A stretch of 7,638 nucleotides of DNA from Anaerolineaceae bacterium (GCA_011682595.1 JAACEH010000069.1:1-7638), one strand, 5' to 3'; counted from the first letter of the stretch, positions 1 to 5,994 are shown. Notes: generated by a model not told the origin, from the sequence alone. Numbers and translations: made by a program.

Positions 1-194
1 TCGAGAAGGGGCACAAGGTCGTGGTCAACATGCTGTTTCGTGGGCGGGAAATGGCCCACATCGACTTTGCCAAGCAGAACATGCAGGCCGTGGTCGACCG
101 GCTGGCCGAGGTGGCCAAGGTCGAGGTGCCGGCCCGCATGCACGGCCGCAGAATGAACCTGACGCTGGCTCCGTTGAAGGCGCCGCCGGAGTAG
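1..194 (+). CDS. infC: Translation initiation factor IF-3, C-terminal part (cut by window start)
   Basis: IF-3 binds the 30S subunit, keeps it apart from 50S and checks start-codon and initiator-tRNA pairing. Only the last 63 codons and the stop are present, read from base 3. They match the end of the IF-3 C-terminal domain: an EKGHKV opening, then the hallmark FRGREMAH stretch, then a helix with VDRLAEVAKVE, and the closing GRRMNLTLAPLK strand. The tail after LAPLK is short (APPE), as is usual. The next gene is rpmI, 139 bases downstream, giving the standard infC-rpmI-rplT order. The identification is secure; the start and the N-terminal domain lie outside the window. Confidence 0.95.
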   Translation, partial: EKGHKVVVNMLFRGREMAHIDFAKQNMQAVVDRLAEVAKVEVPARMHGRRMNLTLAPLKAPPE

Positions 195-247
195 TCTGCC
201 GACACTCTGGCCAATGCGAATGAGGGACCCTTCCTGTGGGGGAGGGG

Positions 248-278
248 GCCGTTGCTGCGGTCGCATCGGAGCGGCGGC
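248..278 (+). promoter_or_regulatory. Possible leader hairpin between infC and rpmI
   Basis: Bases 248-256 can pair with 270-278 in RNA: nine pairs including two G-U wobbles, closing a 13-base loop. It lies 55 bases before rpmI. In other bacteria bL20 represses this operon by binding structured RNA upstream of rpmI, so a regulatory role is plausible by position. I cannot see a sequence match to the known L20 leader classes, and a GC-rich spacer will form some stem by chance. Confidence 0.25.
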
Positions 279-333
279 GGGCGTGGAGAACTTTGTCTGG
301 AAGCAGTCGTTCCACTTTTATAGAGGTGATAAG

Positions 334-531
334 ATGCCGAAGATCAAGACACACAAAGGGTCGCGGAAGCGAATGAAGGTCTCCAAGACCGGCAAGGTCC
401 TGTCCAAGAGGGCCGGCAAGGGACACCTGATGAGCACCAAGTCCGGTAAGCGCCGCCGTGCCCTGGGCCGCTCAAAGACGGCCTCGCCCGGCGAGACGAG
501 ACGCTATGTCAGGGCGATTACCGGACGGTGA
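334..531 (+). CDS. rpmI: 50S ribosomal protein bL35
   Basis: A 65-residue, strongly basic protein, the normal length for bL35, a component of the large ribosomal subunit. The N-terminus MPKIKTHKGSRKRMK matches the family signature (MPKxKTHKGxxKR), followed by the usual TGK and KRAGKGH region, Lys/Arg-rich centre and a TRRYVRAITGR tail. The start is fixed by the family N-terminus and by a very strong Shine-Dalgarno, AGAGGTGAT, at 322-330. A longer in-frame reading from 214 exists but its extra 40 residues do not resemble bL35. The gene sits between infC and rplT as in most bacteria and is probably cotranscribed with both. Confidence 0.97.
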   Translation: MPKIKTHKGSRKRMKVSKTGKVLSKRAGKGHLMSTKSGKRRRALGRSKTASPGETRRYVRAITGR

Positions 532-590
532 GCGGGCGCAATGGAGAAGCCGGTAACTGCGTCCTTTTCTGCAGATGAGGAGGTTTGAAA

Positions 591-950
591 ATGCCACGAA
601 CGACGAGCAGTGTTGTCCGACATCAGCGTAAGAAACGTCTGATGAAACGCGCCAAGGGAATGGTCCTCAGTCGCTCGAAGCTGCTGAAGTCGGCCAAGGA
701 AACGGTTCTGCGGGCCGACGCCTACGCCTGGCGCGATCGCCGGGCTCGCAAGCGAGATTTCCGCGGACTGTGGATCACCCGCATCAGCGCCGCCTGCCGG
801 TCTCGCGGCGTCAACTACAGCCGCTTTATCGCCGGGCTGATTAAGGCCGAGATCAAGGTCAATCGCAAGATGCTCTCGGAGGTCGCCATCCACGACCCGG
901 CGGCCTTCGACCGCTTGGTCGAGGAATCGAAAGCGGCCCTGACGGCCTGA
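591..950 (+). CDS. rplT: 50S ribosomal protein bL20
   Basis: bL20 binds 23S rRNA early in 50S assembly, and in several bacteria it represses its own operon. The product has 119 residues, the usual length. It shows the core signatures YAWRDRRARKRDFRGLWITRI (interrupted family form YAxRDRRxRKRxFRxLWI) at about residues 45-65, then NYSRFIAGL and the VAIHDPAAFDRLVE C-terminal segment. The N-terminus is PRTTSSVVRHQRKK rather than the proteobacterial ARVKRGV form, which reminds me of planctomycete bL20. The ATG at 591 follows AGGAGGT at 578-584 with six bases between; a TTG two codons upstream is less likely because it lies too close to the ribosome site. pheS follows after 24 bases. Confidence 0.97.
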   Translation: MPRTTSSVVRHQRKKRLMKRAKGMVLSRSKLLKSAKETVLRADAYAWRDRRARKRDFRGLWITRISAACRSRGVNYSRFIAGLIKAEIKVNRKMLSEVAIHDPAAFDRLVEESKAALTA

Positions 951-974
951 GCCGGACCGGCCCTGGGAGCGACG

Positions 975-1988
975 GTGATCGAACAGGTTGAGAAGGTTCG
1001 CCGGGAGTTCCGCAAACGTCTGGCCTCGGCCACCGATGCCGCGGCCCTGGAAGCCGTGCGCATCGAGTTCCTGGGCCGCTCGGGCGGCAAGATCCCCGAA
1101 CTGATGTCGCACCTGGCCTCGTTGGCCAAAGAGCTCAAGCCCGCTTTCGGCAAAGCGGTCAACGAATTGAAGCAGACGGCCCTGGGCGAGTTGGCTGCCG
1201 CCGGGGAACGCCTGTCCGTGGTGGCCGAAAAGGCCGCCCCGCAGGTTGACGTCACCCTGCCGGGCCGCCGCCCGCGGCTGGGTCGGCTGCACCCGATCAC
1301 GCGTGTCCGCAACGAGATGGTCGAGATTTTCGCCCGCTTCGGCTTCAGCGTGGTCGAAGGGCCGGAGATCGAGGACGAGTGGCACAATTTCATCGCCCTG
1401 AACATTCCCGAGGAACACCCGGCCCGCGACCCGCTCGACAACTACTACATTCGCGATAACCTCCTGCTGCGGACGCAGACCTCCACGGTGCAGATTCGCG
1501 TCATGGAGAACACTCCGCCGCCGGTCCGGGTGATTGTGCCGGGGCGGGTTTATCGGCCGGACACCGTTGACGCCAGCCACTCCAACATGTTCCATCAGCT
1601 CGAAGGGTTGTGGGTCGAAAAGGGCGTGACCTTCGCCCACCTGAAGACCGTCCTGGAGATGTTCGTCCACGCCTTCTTCGGGCCCGAAACCCGCACGCGA
1701 TTCCGCCCCCATTTCTTCCCCTTCACCGAACCCAGCGCCGAGGTGGACGTCTCGTGCCTGTTGTGCGGGGCCAAGGGCTGCCCGGCCTGCAAGCGCTCCG
1801 GGTGGATGGAAATCCTCGGTTGCGGCATGGTCGACCCTAACGTCCTGGCGGCCGTCGGCTACGACCCCGAGGAGGTGACCGGCCTGGCCTTCGGTTTCGG
1901 CATCGAGCGGCCGGCCATGCTCAAGTACGGCATCAACGACATTCGCCTCTTCTTTCAGAACGACATGCGCTTCCTCGAGCAGTTCTGA
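975..1988 (+). CDS. pheS: Phenylalanine--tRNA ligase alpha subunit
   Basis: Catalytic subunit of the alpha2-beta2 PheRS that charges tRNA-Phe in the cytoplasm. Its 337 residues are typical. An N-terminal coiled coil (about 1-90) is followed by the class II core: motif 1 from HPITRVRNEM (residue 106), motif 2 GRVYRPDTVDASHSNMFHQ (190-208) and motif 3 GFGIER (307-312). A C-x2-C-x4-C-x2-C knuckle (C261, C264, C269, C272) precedes GWMEILGCGMV; I know this variant from many bacterial PheS. P313 replaces the usual hydrophobic residue after GFGxER. The start is GTG with GGGAG at 965-969, 24 bases after rplT, so one transcript is likely. The beta-subunit gene pheT does not follow, although both subunits are needed for activity; it must lie elsewhere. 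Confidence 0.97.
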   Translation: MIEQVEKVRREFRKRLASATDAAALEAVRIEFLGRSGGKIPELMSHLASLAKELKPAFGKAVNELKQTALGELAAAGERLSVVAEKAAPQVDVTLPGRRPRLGRLHPITRVRNEMVEIFARFGFSVVEGPEIEDEWHNFIALNIPEEHPARDPLDNYYIRDNLLLRTQTSTVQIRVMENTPPPVRVIVPGRVYRPDTVDASHSNMFHQLEGLWVEKGVTFAHLKTVLEMFVHAFFGPETRTRFRPHFFPFTEPSAEVDVSCLLCGAKGCPACKRSGWMEILGCGMVDPNVLAAVGYDPEEVTGLAFGFGIERPAMLKYGINDIRLFFQNDMRFLEQF

Positions 1989-2004
1989 GCGGCCCGGCAT
2001 GTGG

Positions 2005-2028
2005 CACGGCGGGTCTTGCCCCGCCGTG
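2005..2028. repeat. Perfect 9-bp hairpin after pheS
   Basis: CACGGCGGG (2005-2013) and CCCGCCGTG (2020-2028) are exact inverse complements around a six-base loop, beginning 16 bases after the pheS stop. As RNA it would be very stable and could mark the end of the translation operon. No T-run follows (the next bases are GCGAAGGCGACA), so it is not a canonical intrinsic terminator. It may instead be a dispersed palindromic element of the host genome. The hairpin itself is certain; its role is not. Confidence 0.6.
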
Positions 2029-2036
2029 GCGAAGGC

Positions 2037-2067
2037 GACAATGTTAAAGTGCGAAGTTAACAATGTC
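2037..2067. promoter_or_regulatory. Operator-like inverted repeat overlapping a -35 box
   Basis: GACAATGTTAA (2037-2047) and TTAACAATGTC (2057-2067) form an inverted repeat with 10 of 11 positions matching and a nine-base centre. The heptamer ACAATGT also recurs as a direct repeat at 2038 and 2060, 22 bases apart, about two helical turns. The right arm covers the proposed -35 hexamer at 2057-2062, where a bound dimer could block RNA polymerase. The AT-rich arms stand out from the GC-rich surroundings. That it is an operator, and which regulator binds it, is inference. Confidence 0.4.
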
Positions 2068-2086
2068 CGACGGTTGTTAGTAGAAT
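2057..2086 (+). promoter_or_regulatory. Putative sigma70-type promoter for the exported protein at 2140
   Basis: TTAACA (2057-2062) and TAGAAT (2081-2086) each match five of six consensus positions, with an 18-base spacer. Transcription would begin near 2093, giving a leader of about 47 bases that holds the CGGAGGTT ribosome site. This would separate the unknown gene from the translation operon upstream. Confidence 0.5.
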
Positions 2087-2139
2087 GATGGATAGTCCCC
2101 GAGTGGCCGGACCGGGCCAGTGCACGGAGGTTACCTGGA

Positions 2140-3225
2140 GTGGTTACGGACAGACGAACCTTGTCGTTTCTTGTGATCCTGCTGGCTGTCGGCATGGTGT
2201 CGGCGATCGGTCTCTGTGGGGCGACTCCCGTCCTTGCTGGGGGCGCTGGGGATGCGGCGGCGGAGACCGACCCGGCGACAAAGGCTGACCAGAAGAAGTC
2301 GGACGAGCAGGCCGCCAGGAAAAATGAAGATGATGTGGGAGAGTTGTTCCCCGGCGTCAAGGGCATCAGCGGCAAGGAACTGGCCCGCCGTATTGCCGAA
2401 ATCGAGCGAAGGAAGAAGAAGCAACAGAAGCAGCGCCCGACCGCGCCCGGCAATACGACGCCCCGTCGCCCGGCTTCGACCGGCAGCACCACGTCCCGTC
2501 GTCCGGCCGGTACCACGGGTGATCGCGCGACCGAGCCTTCCGCCGAGAAACCTTCGGCGCAGGAACCCCGCCAGAGCGAGGCGAGCCTGGCCTCGCTGGA
2601 CGAGCAGTCGCAGAAGTTCCTGAAGAATCTGCACAAACGGACCTCGCGCCTCGAACGAATTCTGGCCAAGGCGTCCGAGATTCGCAAGGACGCTGACAGC
2701 GAGGCCAAGAAACTCGGCAACGAGGCCCGCATCCAGTACTACCTCCGCTACAGGGACGGCTATATCCGCGAGACGAGGGCCTACTTCCGCACCATGCTCT
2801 TTCCGATCCTGGTCTATCGCTACGCCTACGATCAGGCGACTTCGGCCCTGCGCTTCGACCGCGACAATCGGCCCGCCGATCTGCCCGGGGAGGCCCTGGC
2901 CACCGTGGAAGGGCAGGTGGCCAAACTGCGCGAAGCACGCCGGGTCTGCCTGATTGCCGCCGCGGAACTCTACACCCAGGTCCGCCGCATGGGCGCCGCC
3001 GAGGCGATCTACCGGGTTCTGCTGAAGCGGTATCCCGCGGACCAGGAGGTCAAGAAATCTTACGCCGCGTTTGTGGCCGTTCGCGACGCACCTAAGCCGT
3101 CGGGGCCGCCCGGCATCCAGCGAAACGCTCGTTACGAGGTCGATCCTCGTGAAAGCGAAGGCACCGGTGGGGGCGAAGGCGGCGAAGGAGAAGCGGCGCC
3201 GAAAATCCTGCGCTGGCATCGTTAG
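2140..3225 (+). CDS. Secreted or periplasmic protein of unknown function
   Basis: I do not recognise this 361-residue protein. It has a Sec-type signal peptide: basic MVTDRR, a hydrophobic core at about residues 8-28, and a likely cut after VLA (A33). Then come a charged Lys/Glu-rich segment (40-100), a disordered Pro/Ser/Thr/Arg linker (about 100-150) with two 11-residue units (TTPRRPASTGS at 106-116, TTSRRPAGTTG at 117-127), and a helical, coiled-coil-like part (about 150-200). A compact helical region (200-310) includes a TPR-like helix pair near 271-304 (AAELYTQVRRMGAAEAIYRVLLKRYP). The tail is Gly/Glu-rich. The start is GTG with CGGAGGTT at 2125-2132, eight bases upstream. It appears to have its own promoter and to be monocistronic. 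The helical C-terminal half suggests a scaffold or protein-interaction role, but no function can be assigned. Confidence 0.85.
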   Translation: MVTDRRTLSFLVILLAVGMVSAIGLCGATPVLAGGAGDAAAETDPATKADQKKSDEQAARKNEDDVGELFPGVKGISGKELARRIAEIERRKKKQQKQRPTAPGNTTPRRPASTGSTTSRRPAGTTGDRATEPSAEKPSAQEPRQSEASLASLDEQSQKFLKNLHKRTSRLERILAKASEIRKDADSEAKKLGNEARIQYYLRYRDGYIRETRAYFRTMLFPILVYRYAYDQATSALRFDRDNRPADLPGEALATVEGQVAKLREARRVCLIAAAELYTQVRRMGAAEAIYRVLLKRYPADQEVKKSYAAFVAVRDAPKPSGPPGIQRNARYEVDPRESEGTGGGEGGEGEAAPKILRWHR

Positions 3226-3279
3226 GCCCTGTCGCGCCAAGATCATGTCAACCGTCTTGCGTGCCGGCCGACGCGGTGC

Positions 3280-3315
3280 CACGGTTTGGCCCCGACGAAG
3301 TCGGGACAAGCCGTG
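3280..3315. repeat. Long imperfect hairpin downstream of the unknown exported gene
   Basis: Bases 3280-3296 pair with 3300-3315 around a GAA loop: 16 pairs (one of them T-G) with one G-A mismatch and one bulged C. Outer pairs are CACGG/CCGTG, middle TTTG/CAAG, inner CCC and GAC with GTC and GGG. It begins 55 bases after the stop at 3225. No T-run follows, so it is not an ordinary terminator. A shorter look-alike occurs at 3338-3365. Confidence 0.6.
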
Positions 3316-3337
3316 ACCCCATGACCCCGGACCATCG

Positions 3338-3365
3338 CACCGCTTGTCCTTCGGGCCAAGCAGTG
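3338..3365. repeat. Shorter related hairpin with a TTCG loop
   Basis: CAC-c-GCTTG-t-CC (3338-3349) pairs with GG-c-CAAGC-a-GTG (3354-3365) around TTCG (3350-3353): ten pairs and two mismatches. TTCG is a stabilising RNA tetraloop when closed by C-G, as here. The outer layout, CAC...TTG...CAAGC-n-GTG, resembles the hairpin at 3280-3315, so the two may be diverged copies of one palindromic unit. Confidence 0.5.
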
Positions 3366-3388
3366 GCGCCCTGCAGGCGCGTGCACTG
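3361..3388. repeat. Third hairpin, overlapping the previous one
   Basis: CAGTGGCGCC (3361-3370) pairs with GGCGC (3376-3380) and CACTG (3384-3388), with loop CTGCA and a three-base bulge: ten Watson-Crick pairs. It shares 3361-3365 with the hairpin at 3338-3365, so the outer pairs of the two cannot form together. It lies 82 bases before the psd start. Confidence 0.45.
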
Positions 3389-3395
3389 TTTCCAC

Positions 3396-3424
3396 TTCAC
3401 TTCCGCATGGCGTCAGGTTACACT
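3396..3424 (+). promoter_or_regulatory. Weak candidate promoter for psd-pssA
   Basis: TTCACT (3396-3401) and TACACT (3419-3424) each match four of six sigma70 consensus positions with a 17-base spacer, placing a start near 3431 and a 40-base leader. It is only a modest match. The distance from the upstream gene (245 bases) argues that psd needs its own promoter somewhere in this spacer. Confidence 0.25.
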
Positions 3425-3458
3425 ACAGCGCGCACTTGTTATTTTTTGGGCAAGGATT

Positions 3459-3464
3459 GAGGAG
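3459..3464 (+). promoter_or_regulatory. Ribosome binding site that sets the psd start
   Basis: GAGGAG lies six bases before the GTG at 3471. It decides between that start and a much longer in-frame reading from 3261, which would run through the hairpin-rich spacer and add 70 residues foreign to the family. Confidence 0.7.
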
Positions 3465-3470
3465 TTCCCC

Positions 3471-4139
3471 GTGCGTATTCCGCTGACCGGCTACGCCAAG
3501 CGCGAAATCGTCCTGTTCGGCGGGCTTGGCGTGATAATCACGCTGGTCGTGCCGCACTTGTCGCTGGAGTACTGGTACTTGGCGGCAATTCCGCTGCTGG
3601 CGACCATCTGGGTCTTCTCGTTCTTTCGCGACCCCCGGCGGCAGGTGCCACCGGGCGACCGCCTGCTGGTGGCCCCGGCCGACGGGCGGATCACGGCCGT
3701 CGAGACCATTGACGCTCCGCAAGAACTCGGCACCGGCGGGCCAGCGCTGCGAATCTCGATTTTCCTGTCGGTTTTCAACTGCCATCTGAACCGCTCGCCG
3801 TGCGCCGCCCGGATCGAGCGGATTGTCTACAAGAAGGGCCGCTTCCTGAATGCCCTCAGGGCCGCAAGCGCCGAACAGAACGAGCAGAACATCCTCGTCC
3901 TGCAGCCCGAGGCGGTTGACCGTCCCCTGCTGGTTCGCCAGGTGGCGGGCGCGATTGCGCGGCGGATTGTCTGCCGAGCGAACCAGGGCGACCTGTTGGC
4001 GGCGGGCCAGAGGTTTGGTATGATCAAGTTCGGCAGCCGGACCGACCTGGTGATTCCCGAAGAAACGCCGGTCGAGATTTTCGTCAAGGTCGGCGACCGG
4101 GTGAAGGCCGGGTTGACCATTATGGGACAGTTCAAATGA
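3471..4139 (+). CDS. psd: Phosphatidylserine decarboxylase, short membrane-anchored form
   Basis: Converts phosphatidylserine to phosphatidylethanolamine at the membrane, using a pyruvoyl group made by self-cleavage. The 222-residue protein is of the short bacterial class. Residues 13-51 are two hydrophobic segments, followed by the family signature FFRDPRR (51-57) and PADGRI with D71. Then come RISIFLSVFNCHLNRSP, the counterpart of the usual NVHVNRAP, and AGAIARRIVC. The cleavage site lies in KFGSRTDL: Gly188-Ser189, where Ser189 would become the pyruvoyl group of the alpha chain. The C-terminus VGDRVKAGLTIMG is typical. The start is GTG. The stop overlaps the pssA start by four bases (ATGA), so the two enzymes of this pathway are translationally coupled. 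Some relatives act on archaetidylserine; the pssA partner makes the bacterial substrate likelier. Confidence 0.93.
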   Translation: MRIPLTGYAKREIVLFGGLGVIITLVVPHLSLEYWYLAAIPLLATIWVFSFFRDPRRQVPPGDRLLVAPADGRITAVETIDAPQELGTGGPALRISIFLSVFNCHLNRSPCAARIERIVYKKGRFLNALRAASAEQNEQNILVLQPEAVDRPLLVRQVAGAIARRIVCRANQGDLLAAGQRFGMIKFGSRTDLVIPEETPVEIFVKVGDRVKAGLTIMGQFK

Positions 4140-4978
4140 AGATGCCGAACATAGCCGTTCTGCCGGCCCTGGTTACCCTGGGCAACGCGGTCTGCGGGTT
4201 TGCAGCCATGGCTATTGTTGCTCGCGCGGCGCCGATGCTGGTCGACGGCAAGGTCAATCCCTCTACGATCAACGCCTTCGCCCTGGCGGGTTACCTTATT
4301 TTTCTGGCCATGGTGTTCGACGCCCTGGACGGCCGCGTGGCCCGCTTCGCCCGGGCGACCAGCGACTTCGGCGGCCAGCTCGACAGCCTGGCCGATGCGG
4401 TTTCTTTCGGCGCGGCGCCGGCCCTGCTGGCCTATCGCATAGTCGCCGACAATCTGGCACTGGATTCGGTGCACCGTCTGACCATGGTGCTGGCCGCCGC
4501 GTACGTGGGCTGCACGCTGTTGCGACTGGCCCGGTTCAACGTCGAGAACGTCCAGGACGAGGAGTCGCACATGGCCTTCCGCGGGCTGCCCAGTCCCGCG
4601 GCGGCAGGGACGCTGGCCGGGCTGGTGGCCCTGTTGATGTCGATGTTGCGCGACGCCGAGGCGGCGACCTTCTGTAAGTACCTGATCTGGAGCCTGCCGG
4701 GACTGCTCCTGGTGATGGGCCTGCTCATGGTCTCGACGGTCCGTTACACACACCTGCTGAACCAGTTGATCCGGGGCCGCCGGCCGCTGAGGCACCTGGT
4801 CCTTCTGGTGCTGCTGGTGCTGCTGGTCGTCTACCAGAAGGAACGGGTCCTGGCCATACTGTTTTGCGGCTACGCGCTGTCGGGGCCAATCCTGCTGGCC
4901 TATCGAAAAGTGGCCCACGCCGCCCGCAGTTCGCGCCCCCCGACAACGACACATCACGAAGACACGTCGCCCACCTAG
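4136..4978 (+). CDS. pssA: CDP-diacylglycerol--serine O-phosphatidyltransferase (phosphatidylserine synthase)
   Basis: Joins CDP-diacylglycerol and L-serine to give phosphatidylserine and CMP, the substrate for Psd encoded just upstream. The 280-residue product is an integral membrane protein with about eight hydrophobic segments. The CDP-alcohol phosphotransferase motif D(x2)DG(x2)AR(x8)G(x3)D(x3)D is complete: D62, D65, G66, A69, R70, G79, D83, D87. The N-terminal LVTLGNAVCGFAA is typical of the membrane-type (Bacillus-like) PssA rather than the phospholipase-D-like enterobacterial enzyme. The start ATG at 4136 overlaps the psd stop; an ATG two codons later is possible. The ribosome site is weak (GGGA at 4124-4127), consistent with coupled translation. 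Near 4797-4833 the code is a near-repeat of CTGGTGCTG units giving a Leu/Val-only helix. The tail is a short hydrophilic Ser/Thr/His stretch. Confidence 0.94.
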   Translation: MKMPNIAVLPALVTLGNAVCGFAAMAIVARAAPMLVDGKVNPSTINAFALAGYLIFLAMVFDALDGRVARFARATSDFGGQLDSLADAVSFGAAPALLAYRIVADNLALDSVHRLTMVLAAAYVGCTLLRLARFNVENVQDEESHMAFRGLPSPAAAGTLAGLVALLMSMLRDAEAATFCKYLIWSLPGLLLVMGLLMVSTVRYTHLLNQLIRGRRPLRHLVLLVLLVLLVVYQKERVLAILFCGYALSGPILLAYRKVAHAARSSRPPTTTHHEDTSPT

Positions 4979-5027
4979 CGCGTCGTCTGACAGCCGGTTG
5001 CCCACCCGGCCAACGGAGTGAGTTCTC

Positions 5028-5056
5028 TTGACTTGATCGCCGGCGGATAATATATT
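5028..5056 (+). promoter_or_regulatory. Strong sigma70-type promoter for the methyltransferase gene
   Basis: TTGACT (5028-5033) and TATATT (5051-5056) each match five of six consensus positions with the ideal 17-base spacer, in an AT-rich island (GATAATATATTTACT). Transcription would begin near 5063, leaving a leader of about 40 bases. No T-run terminator separates it from pssA, but the promoter makes a new transcription unit here likely. I see no SAM or cobalamin riboswitch, and the leader is too short for one. Confidence 0.65.
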
Positions 5057-5103
5057 TACTGTTTTGCAGCCCGGCTGCGCAGGAACTTTGCAGGGGACAG
5101 GCC

Positions 5104-5994
5104 ATGGCCAACTGGCTCGATGCGTGCCGGGGGGAAGATAACAGGATTCTGATGCTCGACGGGGCCATGGGCACCCAGTTGCAGGCCCGCGGCCTGACCG
5201 GCGGCGACTGTCCCGAGCAGTGGGCCCGCGAGCACCCGGTCGAACTGGCCGAGATTCACACCGAGTACATCAAGGCCGGGGCCGACATTATCCTGACCTG
5301 CACCTTTGGCGGTTCGCCGCTGAAACTGGCCGGGGCGGGCCTGGAGGGCCAAGCCGAAGCGATCAACTGGGCCCTGGCCCGCGTGGCTCGCGAGGTGGGG
5401 CCGGAAACAATAGTTCTCGGCGACATCGGCCCGTCGGGCGAGATGATCTCGCCGCTGGGAACGAAGACGGCCGACCAACTGCGCGACGCCTTCGGCCGGC
5501 AGGTTGTCGGCCTGGCCGAAGTGGTGGACGGGTTCTTGGTCGAGACGATGAGCGACCTGGACGAGGCCGTCCTGGCCCTGGAGGCGGTCCGCAAGATTGC
5601 TCCCGGCAAGCCGGTGCTGGTGAGCATGACCTTCCAGAAGGACCACGACGGCAAGGCGTTTCATACCTTTATGGGCCTGGAGCCGCGGGAGGCCGCCAAG
5701 CGACTCGAAGATGCCGGAGCCGACGCGGTGGGAACCAATTGCGGCAGCGGCATCGAGGATATTACTCGCGTCGTCGAAGCCATGGCCGAGGTGACGAAGT
5801 TGCCGCTGGTGGCCGAATCGAACGCCGGCCTGCCGAAACTGGTTCACGGGCAGACCGTCTTTGACGAATCGCCGGAAGTGATGGCCGGGAAGATCGCCGG
5901 TCTCGTGGCCGCCGGAGCCCGGATAATCGGCGGGTGTTGTGGTACGACGCCGCAGCATATTGCCGCCATGAAAGAAGCAATTGAGAAACTATAG
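5104..5994 (+). CDS. Homocysteine S-methyltransferase domain protein (MetH N-terminal module-like)
   Basis: A 296-residue stand-alone homocysteine-binding TIM barrel. It opens with the family signature ILMLDGAMGTQLQARGL (residues 15-31), then HTEYIKAGADIILTCTFGG, GDIGPSGEMI and FLVETMSDLDEAVLALEA. The zinc-thiolate site is intact: C213 in GTNCGSG, and C278 and C279 in GGCCGTTPQHI. The 65-residue spacing matches that of the MetH homocysteine module as I recall it. Such enzymes activate homocysteine as a zinc thiolate and move a methyl group onto it. No folate, cobalamin or reactivation domain follows, so the methyl donor could be S-methylmethionine, betaine, or a separately encoded corrinoid protein (split MetH). 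The ATG at 5104 follows AGGGGA (5092-5097) at six bases. Cytoplasmic; the exact donor is undetermined, so no gene symbol is given. Confidence 0.92.
   Translation: MANWLDACRGEDNRILMLDGAMGTQLQARGLTGGDCPEQWAREHPVELAEIHTEYIKAGADIILTCTFGGSPLKLAGAGLEGQAEAINWALARVAREVGPETIVLGDIGPSGEMISPLGTKTADQLRDAFGRQVVGLAEVVDGFLVETMSDLDEAVLALEAVRKIAPGKPVLVSMTFQKDHDGKAFHTFMGLEPREAAKRLEDAGADAVGTNCGSGIEDITRVVEAMAEVTKLPLVAESNAGLPKLVHGQTVFDESPEVMAGKIAGLVAAGARIIGGCCGTTPQHIAAMKEAIEKL

Noticed and set aside
2005..2028. Intrinsic terminator after pheS
   Set aside because: The stem is strong, but no T-run follows, so I list it only as a hairpin.
504..2732. A 742-codon open frame on the - strand
   Set aside because: It lies antisense to the rpmI end, rplT, pheS and the exported protein, all well supported on the + strand. 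Its product is low in family character, and long antisense frames are expected in GC-rich DNA with strong third-position bias.
2131..3309. A 392-codon - strand open frame opposite the exported protein
   Set aside because: The + strand reading has a signal peptide, a good ribosome site and a promoter. The antisense product has no recognisable domain, and its start lies inside the hairpin region.
3439..3446. T-rich run TTATTTTTT region as a terminator before psd
   Set aside because: No stem ends directly upstream of it; the nearest strong hairpin ends at 3388, about 50 bases away.
3261..3470. N-terminal extension of psd by 70 codons
   Set aside because: It covers the hairpin spacer and does not resemble Psd, and the GAGGAG site at 3459-3464 points to the GTG at 3471.
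4797..4833. Tandem CTGGTGCTG-like repeat in pssA as a mobile or unstable element
   Set aside because: The units are explained by a Leu/Val-only membrane helix with a preferred codon set; it is noted within the gene entry only.
3827..5005. A 392-codon - strand open frame opposite psd and pssA
   Set aside because: It mirrors the complete catalytic motifs of both + strand enzymes; its Gln/His/Arg-rich composition is typical of a shadow frame.
5057..5103. SAM or cobalamin riboswitch ahead of the methyltransferase
   Set aside because: The leader after the promoter is about 40 bases, too short, and shows only a small GCAGC/GCTGC stem.
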